Source: Methanobacterium petrolearium (lineage in GTDB: Archaea > Methanobacteriota > Methanobacteria > Methanobacteriales > Methanobacteriaceae). Taken from it: a stretch of 27,069 nucleotides of DNA. The stretch lies in contig NZ_JAGGKL010000015.1 of assembly GCF_017873625.1 (NCBI RefSeq), positions 1-27,069 on the forward strand. The letters run 5' to 3'. Positions 9,111 through 17,707 of this stretch are shown piece by piece. Below the pieces are notes generated by a model. It did no database searches, was not told where the DNA came from, and was given only the letters and a program-made list of their open reading frames with translations. Within the stretch, counting starts at the first letter, position 1; the number at the start of each line of letters is the position of its first letter. The position numbers and the translations under genes were made by a program.

Positions 9111-10241
9111 TTGAAAATTCAAAAAAGTAAAACAAAGGAATACAGGGATTCATTTAAACTCATCCACCAAACAGATACTGGAGAAAAGGTTTACAGACTT
9201 GGAAGGTCCATTCTTATCAAATTACCTGAGAATCGGAATTCTGTAATCACTTCATGGATTAATGGAGGTTACCGGGAAGATCTCCAGGCTATATTTAACC
9301 ATCAACTGAATCAAAGCGAGATTGATCACCTAGAAAATGGCCCTGTACCTGAATTTATGAGGAATACTGCAAAAAAAATGGGAATGGACCCAGGAAGGAC
9401 TTCTGGCTTTTTGACTGTGGCTTATATGGATAATGTTGCCATAATAACTAAAACTTTCCGAGAGATAGAAGTTACTGCCATAGTAACTGCGGGAATTGAG
9501 GTTAATGGTGGTCGGGCTGGAGATACTGCATCATACTATGAACTAAATGGGACTTATGAATTTGAGGTGGGCACCATAAATACTGTTTTAATAGTTAACT
9601 GTAACTTATCTGAAAGTACCCTCATAAGATCAATGATGACTGCAGTGGAGGCAAAGACAGTTGCTCTCCAGGAACTCATGGCACCCAGCAAGTACTCTCA
9701 CGGCGTTGCAACTGGTTCTGGAACAGATAACATAGCAATAATCTCCAACATGGAAAGTGAAGACGTTTTAACCAGTGCAGGGAAACATTCAAAACTGGGA
9801 GAACTCATTGGAAAAAGCGTGATTGAAGCCACTAAACAATCTCTGTCAAAACAGAGTAACCTGAATCCTGATTCTCAATGTGATATGCTGGTTCGATTGG
9901 AACGTTTCAAAGTTGACCCTGAAAATTACTGGGAACATGCCAGAAGTGCCTACCAAGAGCCGGATAAAACTAAATTCATGGAAAACCTTCATGATTTTTC
10001 CAAAAATCCACTGGTTGTGTCCCTGGTTGCATCCATCCTACACCTTATCGATGAAACCAGTTGGGGGCTAGCCAGCCAAGGAGCAGCTGAAAAAACTGCA
10101 ATTTCTCTAATGAAAACACTGCCAGATCTCCTGAAAATTGAAAATGTGCCTAATTATGAAAAATTGTTAGATCAAAGTGATTCCGTCCTTATTAACTGGA
10201 TTAGAGTTAGTACCTGGGTTATACTTAACATGAAAAAATAA
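9111..10241 (+). CDS. cbiZ: Adenosylcobinamide amidohydrolase CbiZ
   Basis: CbiZ cleaves the aminopropanol side chain from adenosylcobinamide or pseudo-cobalamin to give adenosylcobyric acid, letting archaea remodel salvaged corrinoids. Family blocks are visible: S-W-I-N-G-G-Y-R-E-D (48-57), V-T-A-I-V-T-A-G-I-E-V-N-G-G-R-A-G-D (121-138), H-G-V-A-T-G-S-G-T-D (197-206) and S-A-G-K-H-S-K-L-G (222-230). The chain has 376 residues; after the core ends near 250 there is a helical extension of about 125 residues that I cannot assign. I kept the TTG start because AAGGTGA (9098-9104) is correctly spaced. It sits downstream of an ECF importer and a corrin-methylase relative, as expected for salvage. 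The gene converges on the permease at 10250, with eight bases between the stop codons. Confidence 0.9.
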   Translation: MKIQKSKTKEYRDSFKLIHQTDTGEKVYRLGRSILIKLPENRNSVITSWINGGYREDLQAIFNHQLNQSEIDHLENGPVPEFMRNTAKKMGMDPGRTSGFLTVAYMDNVAIITKTFREIEVTAIVTAGIEVNGGRAGDTASYYELNGTYEFEVGTINTVLIVNCNLSESTLIRSMMTAVEAKTVALQELMAPSKYSHGVATGSGTDNIAIISNMESEDVLTSAGKHSKLGELIGKSVIEATKQSLSKQSNLNPDSQCDMLVRLERFKVDPENYWEHARSAYQEPDKTKFMENLHDFSKNPLVVSLVASILHLIDETSWGLASQGAAEKTAISLMKTLPDLLKIENVPNYEKLLDQSDSVLINWIRVSTWVILNMKK

Positions 10242-10249
10242 TTTTAATG

Positions 10250-11434
10250 TTAACGTTTGATTATTCTTTTGGATGAAAAATGGGTTCTGTATATCCCATA
10301 TATTATCAGAACAACCATTAAAACTGAGGATAATAATTTCACTGAGTAAGGAACAAAACTGGTGTATGCACTTAGATCAGTGATACTAACACCCTGAATA
10401 AAATAACTGCTGAATAAATTGACCAAATATCCCATAATAAGAGATACACTCACTATGGAAACTATGTAGCTGGTGAGGAACCTTTTTTTGAACTTGCTGA
10501 GAATCATTGACATGGAAGCCATGTTGGTGGCAGGACCTGCATAAAGGAAAACCAGTATGCTTCCAGGAGTGAATCCCATGAAGATAAAGGACAGTGCCAA
10601 AGGGATGGAAGCTGTGGGACAGACATATATGGGAATTGCCACCAGCAATAATATGAAAAGGGATAACACTGGATCAGATGCAAAAGTCTTTAAAAAGTCC
10701 CAGGGCATTCCCATACTCATAAGTGCACCTATCAATGCTGCAAAAAGCAGACCAAACAGAAGTGATGTTGAAACATCGGCAAATGAGTCCTTAAAGGAAT
10801 ATCTTACGATTTCTTTGATTTTAGCATAGGCCCTATCATCCCAGTTACCATTATAATCACTGGTAGGCCCACCCTCCCCAATATTAGATTTAAATTCACT
10901 GCCCTCCTTTTCATTGAACTTGCCATTAAAGTTAATGAATTTATTTCCACATCCATCACAGTGACTTTCACTATTATGGTCTTTAACCGGACAGTTAAGG
11001 TGATTTATATGTGTAGTCTCATTTTCCCCAATAAAATGGACCAGTAAACCGGCGGTTACACCAGAAATTGCTGCTATCACTGGCCGCATAAGGGTTAATG
11101 GCAGTCCCAGGAATGAGTAGGACGGTATAACCGAACTCACACTAAATCCTGATGTTGAAACTAAAAAAGATGCTGAAACTGAATCCCGAATACCCTTATC
11201 TTTTAAGGCTATGGCTGCAGGAACAATTCCACAGGAACATATTGGAAGTGGAAGACCCACTAAGATTCCCTTTATGATTCCTCCAAGAGTTGAAGTTCCC
11301 ACTAATTTTTCCAGTAGGTGAGAAGGGAGAAACATGTGAATTAAGCCTGCCATCAAAAATCCTACCAGGATAAAAAAAGAGTTTTCCAGAATTATCTGAT
11401 AAAATAATTGGAAGAAGTTAACAACAAAACTCAT
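10250..11434 (-). CDS. SO_0444-type permease, predicted Cu/Zn (divalent metal) efflux
   Basis: This is a polytopic membrane protein of 394 residues in two hydrophobic halves (about 15-135 and 225-390). The first half carries the hallmark L-P-L-P-I-C-S-C-G (61-69) followed by V-P-A-A, and the second half the matching I-Y-V-C-P-T-A-S-I-P-L-A. These are typical of the DUF318/ArsP-like permease group called SO_0444 Cu/Zn efflux transporters. The central cytoplasmic loop is rich in His and Cys (H-L-N-C at 145-148, H-C-D-G-C-G at 158-163), a plausible metal sensor or donor site. The start is fixed by GGTGA five bases before ATG 11434. Upstream on the same strand is a small membrane protein with a Cys cluster. 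Family assignment is good; the metal is not proven. Confidence 0.83.
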   Translation of the reverse strand: MSFVVNFFQLFYQIILENSFFILVGFLMAGLIHMFLPSHLLEKLVGTSTLGGIIKGILVGLPLPICSCGIVPAAIALKDKGIRDSVSASFLVSTSGFSVSSVIPSYSFLGLPLTLMRPVIAAISGVTAGLLVHFIGENETTHINHLNCPVKDHNSESHCDGCGNKFINFNGKFNEKEGSEFKSNIGEGGPTSDYNGNWDDRAYAKIKEIVRYSFKDSFADVSTSLLFGLLFAALIGALMSMGMPWDFLKTFASDPVLSLFILLLVAIPIYVCPTASIPLALSFIFMGFTPGSILVFLYAGPATNMASMSMILSKFKKRFLTSYIVSIVSVSLIMGYLVNLFSSYFIQGVSITDLSAYTSFVPYSVKLLSSVLMVVLIIYGIYRTHFSSKRIIKR

Positions 11435-11524
11435 GACTTCACCATTTAAAGAAATTTTTCCCTCTAGAATTAAACTCAGATAATTGTGTGTTAAACCTGT
11501 AGAACCATATTGGGAATGTTCATG

Positions 11525-11899
11525 TTAATGACTCTGAAAATCTTCTCCAGGATTCCACTCGCCGTTAGAATATAACCAGGTCCCATTCCAGGTTTTTTCG
11601 TTAACATCAACAGTTACAAATGACTCATTTCTTGATTTGAATATTATATATGTTTGGATATTTGATTGGTCTGTTATATTTTCTTTTTCCGCAATATAAT
11701 TCTTAACTATACCATCTAACTCGTTAAATAGTTGGGCTTCTTCTGTTGAATTTATACCAATGTAGCAATCTGTGCAGCCAACACAACTCGAACAGTCATT
11801 TCCTGTTCCTGCTAATGAAATAAAAATAGTGGAAAATAGGATTAATCCCACCAATAATATGCCCCCCAGTAATATGATTCCTTTTTTGTTGATGGACAT
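11525..11899 (-). CDS. Small membrane-anchored protein with a CxxCxxCxxC cluster
   Basis: I do not recognise this family. From the ATG at 11899 it has 124 residues: a short basic N-terminus (S-I-N-K-K), one hydrophobic segment (about 7-30), then C-S-S-C-V-G-C-T-D-C, then a soluble domain of about 75 residues ending in W-N-G-T-W-L-Y and E-W-N-P-G-E-D. The orientation suggests an extracytoplasmic domain held by an uncleaved signal anchor. Four Cys spaced by two residues, right at the membrane surface, could bind a metal or an Fe-S cluster. The gene lies 90 bases before the metal permease and 48 bases after the SMR gene, all on one strand, so a shared metal-related job is plausible but unproven. 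The upstream in-frame GTG at 11908 is a less likely start. Confidence 0.7.
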   Translation of the reverse strand: MSINKKGIILLGGILLVGLILFSTIFISLAGTGNDCSSCVGCTDCYIGINSTEEAQLFNELDGIVKNYIAEKENITDQSNIQTYIIFKSRNESFVTVDVNEKTWNGTWLYSNGEWNPGEDFQSH

Positions 11900-11947
11900 A
11901 CTAGTCACGTTGGTGGAAGTGTGGTAAAAAACTTATGGTACTAATTA

Positions 11948-12274
11948 TTATCCTGTGCTGGTCATATTAAGAATCACAGCTCCCCCAATAATCATTGCAA
12001 TTGCCAGAAATTTTAAAAAACTTATCTCTTCACTGAAAAAGATAACGCCCACTATAGCTATTAATCCAATTCCTAATCCTGCCCAAACTGCATATGCAAT
12101 CCCCATTTCAATATGATTCATACATACTGAAAACAGGTAAAAGCCAATGGCAAAGAAAAGGAGAAACCCAACAGAAGGCCATACTTTAGTAAAACCCTCA
12201 GATAGTTTCAGGCAAGTAGTGGCCACCACTTCCACTCCCACCCCAATAAATAGTAAAAACCACGGATTAACCAT
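11948..12274 (-). CDS. Small multidrug resistance (SMR) family transporter
   Basis: This 108-residue, four-helix protein belongs to the EmrE/SugE/QacE group, which work as dimers exchanging protons for cationic compounds or guanidinium. Visible marks are the essential membrane Glu in V-G-V-E-V-V-A-T-T (residue 12, equivalent to Glu14 of EmrE), K-L-S-E-G-F at 19-24, the second-helix and third-helix pattern A-Y-A-V-W-A-G-L-G, and F-F-S-E-E-I-S-F-L-K in the loop before helix 4. I chose the ATG at 12274 because G-G-T-G-A lies six bases upstream; the ATG at 12289 would put this site inside the coding region. Whether it is the drug-exporting or guanidinium-exporting subtype cannot be decided from the sequence. 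Confidence 0.88.
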   Translation of the reverse strand: MVNPWFLLFIGVGVEVVATTCLKLSEGFTKVWPSVGFLLFFAIGFYLFSVCMNHIEMGIAYAVWAGLGIGLIAIVGVIFFSEEISFLKFLAIAMIIGGAVILNMTSTG

Positions 12275-12505
12275 TGATTTCACCCACATCTTTTTAATGA
12301 TAGGTTATCGAATTATTTCCAACATGTTATATTCAAGAATTCATTATCAATAATATTTAAATTTTTTTCCATTTTTGGGAACTGTAAAGTTATTGGATTC
12401 AATTTTTTCCCATTTTTAGTCCTTTTTTCACTTTTTTTGATTTTAATCCTAAATACATCCAAAAAAAATCCATAATTAAATCCACTTAGTTTATGGATTA
12501 GTTGA

Positions 12506-12697
12506 CTACTTTTGATTTGAAGGTTTAAAAAATGAAGATAAAAATTTAGCCAATTTTGATCCTGTTTTTGATTCAGGTAACTGTTCAAATCCACAGTTAG
12601 GACATCTGATCATGTTACAGTTGTGGACAGGACATCCCTGACAAGTATTAGACCTTTTATTTTCATCAAAAACACAACCACAAATTTTACATTTCAT
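12506..12697 (-). CDS. Cys-rich mini-protein next to the feo operon, metal-binding candidate
   Basis: This is a 63-residue protein starting at ATG 12697 behind an excellent AGGAGG site; the longer frame reading back to 12766 has no comparable support. It holds C-x2-C-x-C near the start (Cys 3, 6, 8), then N-T-C-Q-G-C-P-V-H-N-C-N-M-I-R-C-P-N-C-G, giving nine Cys in the first 40 residues. The C-terminal third is basic and helical. Such an arrangement would bind zinc or iron. It lies about 290 bases downstream of the small ORF that ends the feo operon, on the same strand, with a palindrome resembling the feo iron boxes in its own promoter. An iron-related role is inferred from that. I do not recognise a named family. 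Confidence 0.72.
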   Translation of the reverse strand: MKCKICGCVFDENKRSNTCQGCPVHNCNMIRCPNCGFEQLPESKTGSKLAKFLSSFFKPSNQK

Positions 12698-12716
12698 ATT
12701 ATGCTGTCCTCCTAAG

Positions 12717-12729
12717 TTAGATAATCTAA
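12717..12729 (-). promoter_or_regulatory. Possible DtxR-type operator of the Cys-rich mini-protein
   Basis: TTAGATAATCTAA is a perfect 13-base palindrome just upstream of the ribosome-binding site of the gene starting at 12697. It resembles the middle iron box of the feo promoter (TTAGATTAACCTAA), differing by one missing base. An A/T-rich TATA-like stretch lies immediately upstream (about 12730-12748). Weak but suggestive. Confidence 0.35.
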
Positions 12730-12863
12730 AGTTAAATAAAAATTCTCTATACAAACTGCCCATCATGACTTGTTACTAATATTAAACTACTTTTCTCCTT
12801 TTTAACTGGATTTAGTAGGTTAAAAGTCAGGATTTAAAATAAAATTTCATTAACATACCTTGG

Positions 12864-12976
12864 AAAAAAAAGGAGTTTTCAGGAAAAAGATTTCAGTATT
12901 TGAAAGAAAGGCAATATAAGTAGGGGCATCTGAGGTGTTACATTTGAGGATGATGATCGGTTGATGGATGCCCCTA
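12864..12976 (-). terminator. Hairpin and oligo-T stretch ending the feo operon
   Basis: Eight bases after the small ORF stop, the arms TAGGGGCATC (12921-12930) and GATGCCCCTA (12967-12976) form a perfect 10-base stem around a 36-base loop. Further downstream on the minus strand is a T8 run (12864-12871). The oligo-T is a typical archaeal terminator. The hairpin may stabilise the transcript end or be a regulatory RNA element. The rest of the 12730-12984 gap holds nothing else I can name. Confidence 0.5.
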
Positions 12977-12984
12977 TGTTATGA

Positions 12985-13116
12985 TTACCTGAACTTCAAA
13001 TAAGATGCTATGAGGTTTTTGATTTTTCTTTCCTCATCCGCATCTTTTGAAGAATGATGATTAAAATCATCCAGTTTTACACTCTTTTTTCCAGTAATAC
13101 CTGATTTACAGGTCAT
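12985..13116 (-). CDS. 43-residue small protein at the end of the feo operon
   Basis: A short ORF starts at ATG 13116 behind a near-perfect AGGAGGTGA site and ends at TAA 12985-12987. It begins M-T-C-K-S-G-I-T-G-K-K, continues with an acidic and His-containing stretch (D-D-F-N-H-H-S-S-K-D-A-D-E-E-R) and ends in a likely short helix (I-K-N-L-I-A-S-Y-L-K-F). There is one Cys, and no membrane segment or signal peptide. It lies 62 bases after feoB on the same strand, so it is probably translated from the feo mRNA. Position recalls small accessory proteins such as FeoC, but there is no sequence resemblance I can see. The ribosome-binding site is the main support. Confidence 0.65.
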   Translation of the reverse strand: MTCKSGITGKKSVKLDDFNHHSSKDADEERKIKNLIASYLKFR

Positions 13117-13178
13117 TAAATCACCTCCTGATGTTTTCATGTTTTTTTTAATCTACTTTAAAGAGTGGGGGAGTGTTT

Positions 13179-15300
<2,122 letters not shown>

Positions 15301-15308
<8 letters not shown>

Positions 15309-15530
15309 TTCGATAACCTTCAACCATTATTTTTTGTGCCTGTCCTCGTCCAATGATCAGTCGTGAACCCTTAACATCCACAATTAACGGTCCGTGGATA
15401 TCATTTTTCACAACCTTGATCTGGGAATCCTTGTATATTCCCATCTCCTGGAGTCTTTTCTGGAATTTACCTCCATGCCAGATCTGGACGATTTTCAGAT
15501 TCTCATTTTCTGTGGCCATTGCTAAGCTCA

Positions 15531-15534
<4 letters not shown>
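15301..15534 (-). CDS. feoA: FeoA family protein (second copy in the operon)
   Basis: This is a 77-residue SH3-like FeoA protein, thought to act on the cytoplasmic side of FeoB. The family pattern is visible: Q-K-R-L-Q-E-M-G-I-Y-K-D-S (25-37), then V-V-K-N-D-I-H-G-P-L-I-V-D-V-K-G-S-R-L-I-I-G-R-G-Q-A. Its ATG overlaps the stop of the preceding feoA (ATGA), and its own stop overlaps the feoB start, so the three genes are translationally coupled. It differs from its partner in having an Ile/His-rich middle, suggesting that the two FeoA proteins are not redundant. Start choice between the two adjacent ATGs is uncertain by one codon. Confidence 0.9.
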
Positions 15535-15767
<233 letters not shown>

Positions 15768-15791
15768 AACTTCCTTCAAGATTTAATTAAG

Positions 15792-15843
15792 TTAGGCTTA
15801 CCTAAAATTATTAGATTAACCTAACTTTCTTAGGTATACCTAA
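15792..15843 (-). promoter_or_regulatory. Three evenly spaced DtxR/IdeR-type iron boxes in the feo promoter
   Basis: Three 14-base near-palindromes lie in a row: TTAGGCTTACCTAA (15792-15805), TTAGATTAACCTAA (15811-15824) and TTAGGTATACCTAA (15830-15843). Their starts are exactly 19 bases apart, close to two helical turns. The core TTAGG...CCTAA matches the known DtxR/IdeR/MntR-family iron box. The boxes overlap the predicted transcription start and leader, so metal-bound repressor would block transcription of feoA-feoA-feoB. The regulator gene is not in this window. Confidence 0.75.
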
Positions 15844-15850
15844 CTTTTTT

Positions 15851-15862
15851 ATCATATATAAA
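15851..15862 (-). promoter_or_regulatory. TATA box of the feo operon
   Basis: On the minus strand TTTATATATGAT is a strong archaeal TATA box, with the third iron box starting eight bases downstream. Predicted transcription start is near 15830, inside that box. Confidence 0.65.
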
Positions 15863-15893
15863 GATTTCGATTTTACATCATCATCACAAATTT

Positions 15894-15902
15894 AAAAAAA
15901 AA
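15894..15902 (-). terminator. Oligo-T terminator of the ACT-MBL gene
   Basis: On the minus strand a T9 run lies about 100 bases past the stop at 16003 and about 30 bases before the feo TATA box. It would separate the two transcripts. Oligo-T runs are the usual archaeal termination signal. Confidence 0.45.
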
Positions 15903-16002
15903 TCTCACAAAAATAACAAACATTCAAATAGAAATAATGGATTATTAAACAGTTCAGCTAAATAGAATGTTTTAAGGAGGTAATTTGATTATCCATGAAA
16001 AA

Positions 16003-17505
16003 TTAACTATCAGAACCGTAATGATGTATTTTTCCGTTAACTTTCAATGTATTTCCATCAAAAACAGAGATGGCACCGTGTCCACCACATATTAAACATT
16101 GTTTGCCCTCACTTAGTAGTGCCTCGTTTAGACTGGAAATTAATTCAAGAAGGGTTTTTCTTTCCTTTCTGGCTCTTTCAGTGTCAACATTTACAGAGGT
16201 CATTAGATTCTTGGCAAGGATATTGTATTTTTTTCTTTCAGAACTCAAACTTTCGAAATTTATAAGGGAATCTGCAGTGAATAAAAGGCCTTCTGCAGGG
16301 CATAAGAAAAAAGCTTGACCATGGAGGTGCCCGCCTAAACTTTCCAGAACTTCAAACTTGAGATCACCAACTTTAAAAGAGTGTATAACCGGAATTTTCC
16401 CTCTCCTTTTTATTATTTTGTTCGGGAAAACATCTACATTGGTTGGGGGGTTAAAATTTGAAAAAAGATTGATGAGTTTGGTGTAGACTTCCTCCAGAAC
16501 GCACTCTTCAACAGCAGACCCATAAGCTCTGTTGGTTTTATTGATAATATCAAGTGTGCCTTTATTTAAATATGATTTAACATCATATAAACCTCCTGCA
16601 CCTGAATGATCGGCATCTGCATGAGTTATATAAATCCCTTTGAGTTTTTTAAGGTTAATTCCAATGTGCTGGAATAATTTTACCATATCCCCATAGTAAA
16701 TTCCGTAACCAGAATCTATCATTACCAACTCATCCTTACTTTCAACAAGATATATATTTCCTCCGCAGGGTGGTTGAATACCGTAAAGAAAAGAATCATT
16801 ATTTATATTAATTATTTGCACATCTGCAAAGAATTTGTCTCCTTGAGTGTTTTTCAGCGTGTTTCCTGTGGTTATTATGCTTTCGAATACTTTTTTAGGG
16901 TTTTCACCAAGACGAGTTAACTCCTGAACAATGTGATTGATGTCATTTAATAATTTAAATAAAAAATCATCCTCAGTTCCTATTATTTCCCTAATTTTCT
17001 GGGCAAAAAGTAGGTAAAAAACAGTATCATCAAGTTTTTCTCCTTCAGCATCATATTCCAATATTTCCATTGGATAACGTTGCTGTAAATTTTCCAGGAG
17101 TAAGTTCACTGTTGAAGTATTATCCAGGGTGAGGCCAACTGTTAATTTATCATGCCGGTTACTCCTCTCATCAAAGTCCAAAAAAGCGATATTTGCATTG
17201 GTTGAGGTGATATTATCTAAAAACTCAAATAAAGCTCCGGGACGGTTGGGGAGAAATATGTTGAATTTTAGATAATGGACTGGTTCCAGTGAGATTTGCA
17301 GATAACCAAGTTCATTTAGTTCATTTCTAATTTTTTCATATGCTTCTTTGGAGGAAGATATTTCAAAAAATACTGTGTTTAGATCAATTTTATAGTTATA
17401 GTGGATGCGATGGATATTGGCATTGTGAATTTTTGCTATTTTCGCAACCCTATGTAAAGCACCGGGTTCATTGGGTATTCTGGTTATAAAAGAAAATTTA
17501 TTCAT
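16003..17505 (-). CDS. Two ACT domains fused to a metallo-beta-lactamase fold hydrolase
   Basis: This is a 500-residue cytoplasmic protein. Residues 1-75 and 78-150 are two ACT-like ligand-binding domains, each beginning with a P-N-x-P-G-A-L turn (11-17 and 86-92) typical of amino-acid sensing modules. A helical linker (160-215) follows. The rest is a metallo-beta-lactamase fold: I-T-H-A-D-A-D-H-S-G-A (293-303), G-G-H-L-H-G (391-396), T-A-D-S (410-413) and G-G-H-G (474-477). The canonical HxHxDH has become HxDxDH, an acidic substitution recalling HxExDH of flavodiiron proteins, so the metal may be iron rather than zinc. No flavodoxin domain is present. It is transcribed alone, upstream of feo. 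The substrate and effector are unknown. Confidence 0.82.
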   Translation of the reverse strand: MNKFSFITRIPNEPGALHRVAKIAKIHNANIHRIHYNYKIDLNTVFFEISSSKEAYEKIRNELNELGYLQISLEPVHYLKFNIFLPNRPGALFEFLDNITSTNANIAFLDFDERSNRHDKLTVGLTLDNTSTVNLLLENLQQRYPMEILEYDAEGEKLDDTVFYLLFAQKIREIIGTEDDFLFKLLNDINHIVQELTRLGENPKKVFESIITTGNTLKNTQGDKFFADVQIININNDSFLYGIQPPCGGNIYLVESKDELVMIDSGYGIYYGDMVKLFQHIGINLKKLKGIYITHADADHSGAGGLYDVKSYLNKGTLDIINKTNRAYGSAVEECVLEEVYTKLINLFSNFNPPTNVDVFPNKIIKRRGKIPVIHSFKVGDLKFEVLESLGGHLHGQAFFLCPAEGLLFTADSLINFESLSSERKKYNILAKNLMTSVNVDTERARKERKTLLELISSLNEALLSEGKQCLICGGHGAISVFDGNTLKVNGKIHHYGSDS

Positions 17506-17509
17506 TTTG

Positions 17510-17590
17510 ACACAAATTATCTATCTGTTATCCAAAGATAGAAATATGTTTTTGTGTATCACCAACAACTACCCAATAAATATGTATAAT
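17510..17590 (-). promoter_or_regulatory. Promoter and structured leader of the ACT-MBL gene
   Basis: On the minus strand a TATA-like element (about 17577-17590) is followed by a leader that can fold as two stacked stems: TTTGTGT (17551-17557) with ACACAAA (17510-17516), and AGATAG (17536-17541) with CTATCT (17521-17526). The outer stem ends four bases before the start codon, and I see no Shine-Dalgarno motif. Confidence 0.4.
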
Positions 17591-17602
17591 CAATCACCAC
17601 CA

Positions 17603-17644
17603 TTCCTGCAATACCATTATTAAATTTGATGGGACGTGCAGGAA
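17603..17644 (-). other. Inverted repeat between the MtrA paralogue and the ACT-MBL gene
   Basis: Arms TTCCTGCA (17603-17610) and TGCAGGAA (17637-17644) are perfectly complementary, and the stem continues with CCAT/ATGG after a small asymmetric bulge. It lies downstream of the mtrA-like stop and upstream of the ACT-MBL TATA box. It could be a 3' end structure or a protein-binding site. Confidence 0.4.
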
Positions 17645-17650
17645 ACATAT

Positions 17651-17692
17651 TTTTCACATGCTTTAAGACTATTTTCACATGCTTTAAGACTA
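17651..17692. repeat. Perfect 21-base tandem duplication
   Basis: The unit beginning TTTTCACATGCTTTAAGACT occurs twice, back to back and without mismatch, 15 bases past the mtrA-like stop codon (17708). It is intergenic and next to the inverted repeat at 17603-17644. It may be a recent slippage duplication or a pair of regulator sites. Confidence 0.8.
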
Positions 17693-17707
17693 TGCGAATA
17701 AAGGGAA

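Noticed and set aside
12313..12594. 93-codon minus-strand frame rich in Lys, Asn and Phe
   Set aside because: It overlaps the end of the Cys-rich mini-protein gene in another frame, has no ribosome-binding site and its composition is what A/T-rich noncoding DNA gives. I treat 12313-12505 as non-coding.
12767..12984. CRISPR repeat or small RNA array
   Set aside because: The TAGGGGCATC arms are a single inverted pair, not regularly spaced direct repeats; no repeat-spacer pattern occurs anywhere in the window.
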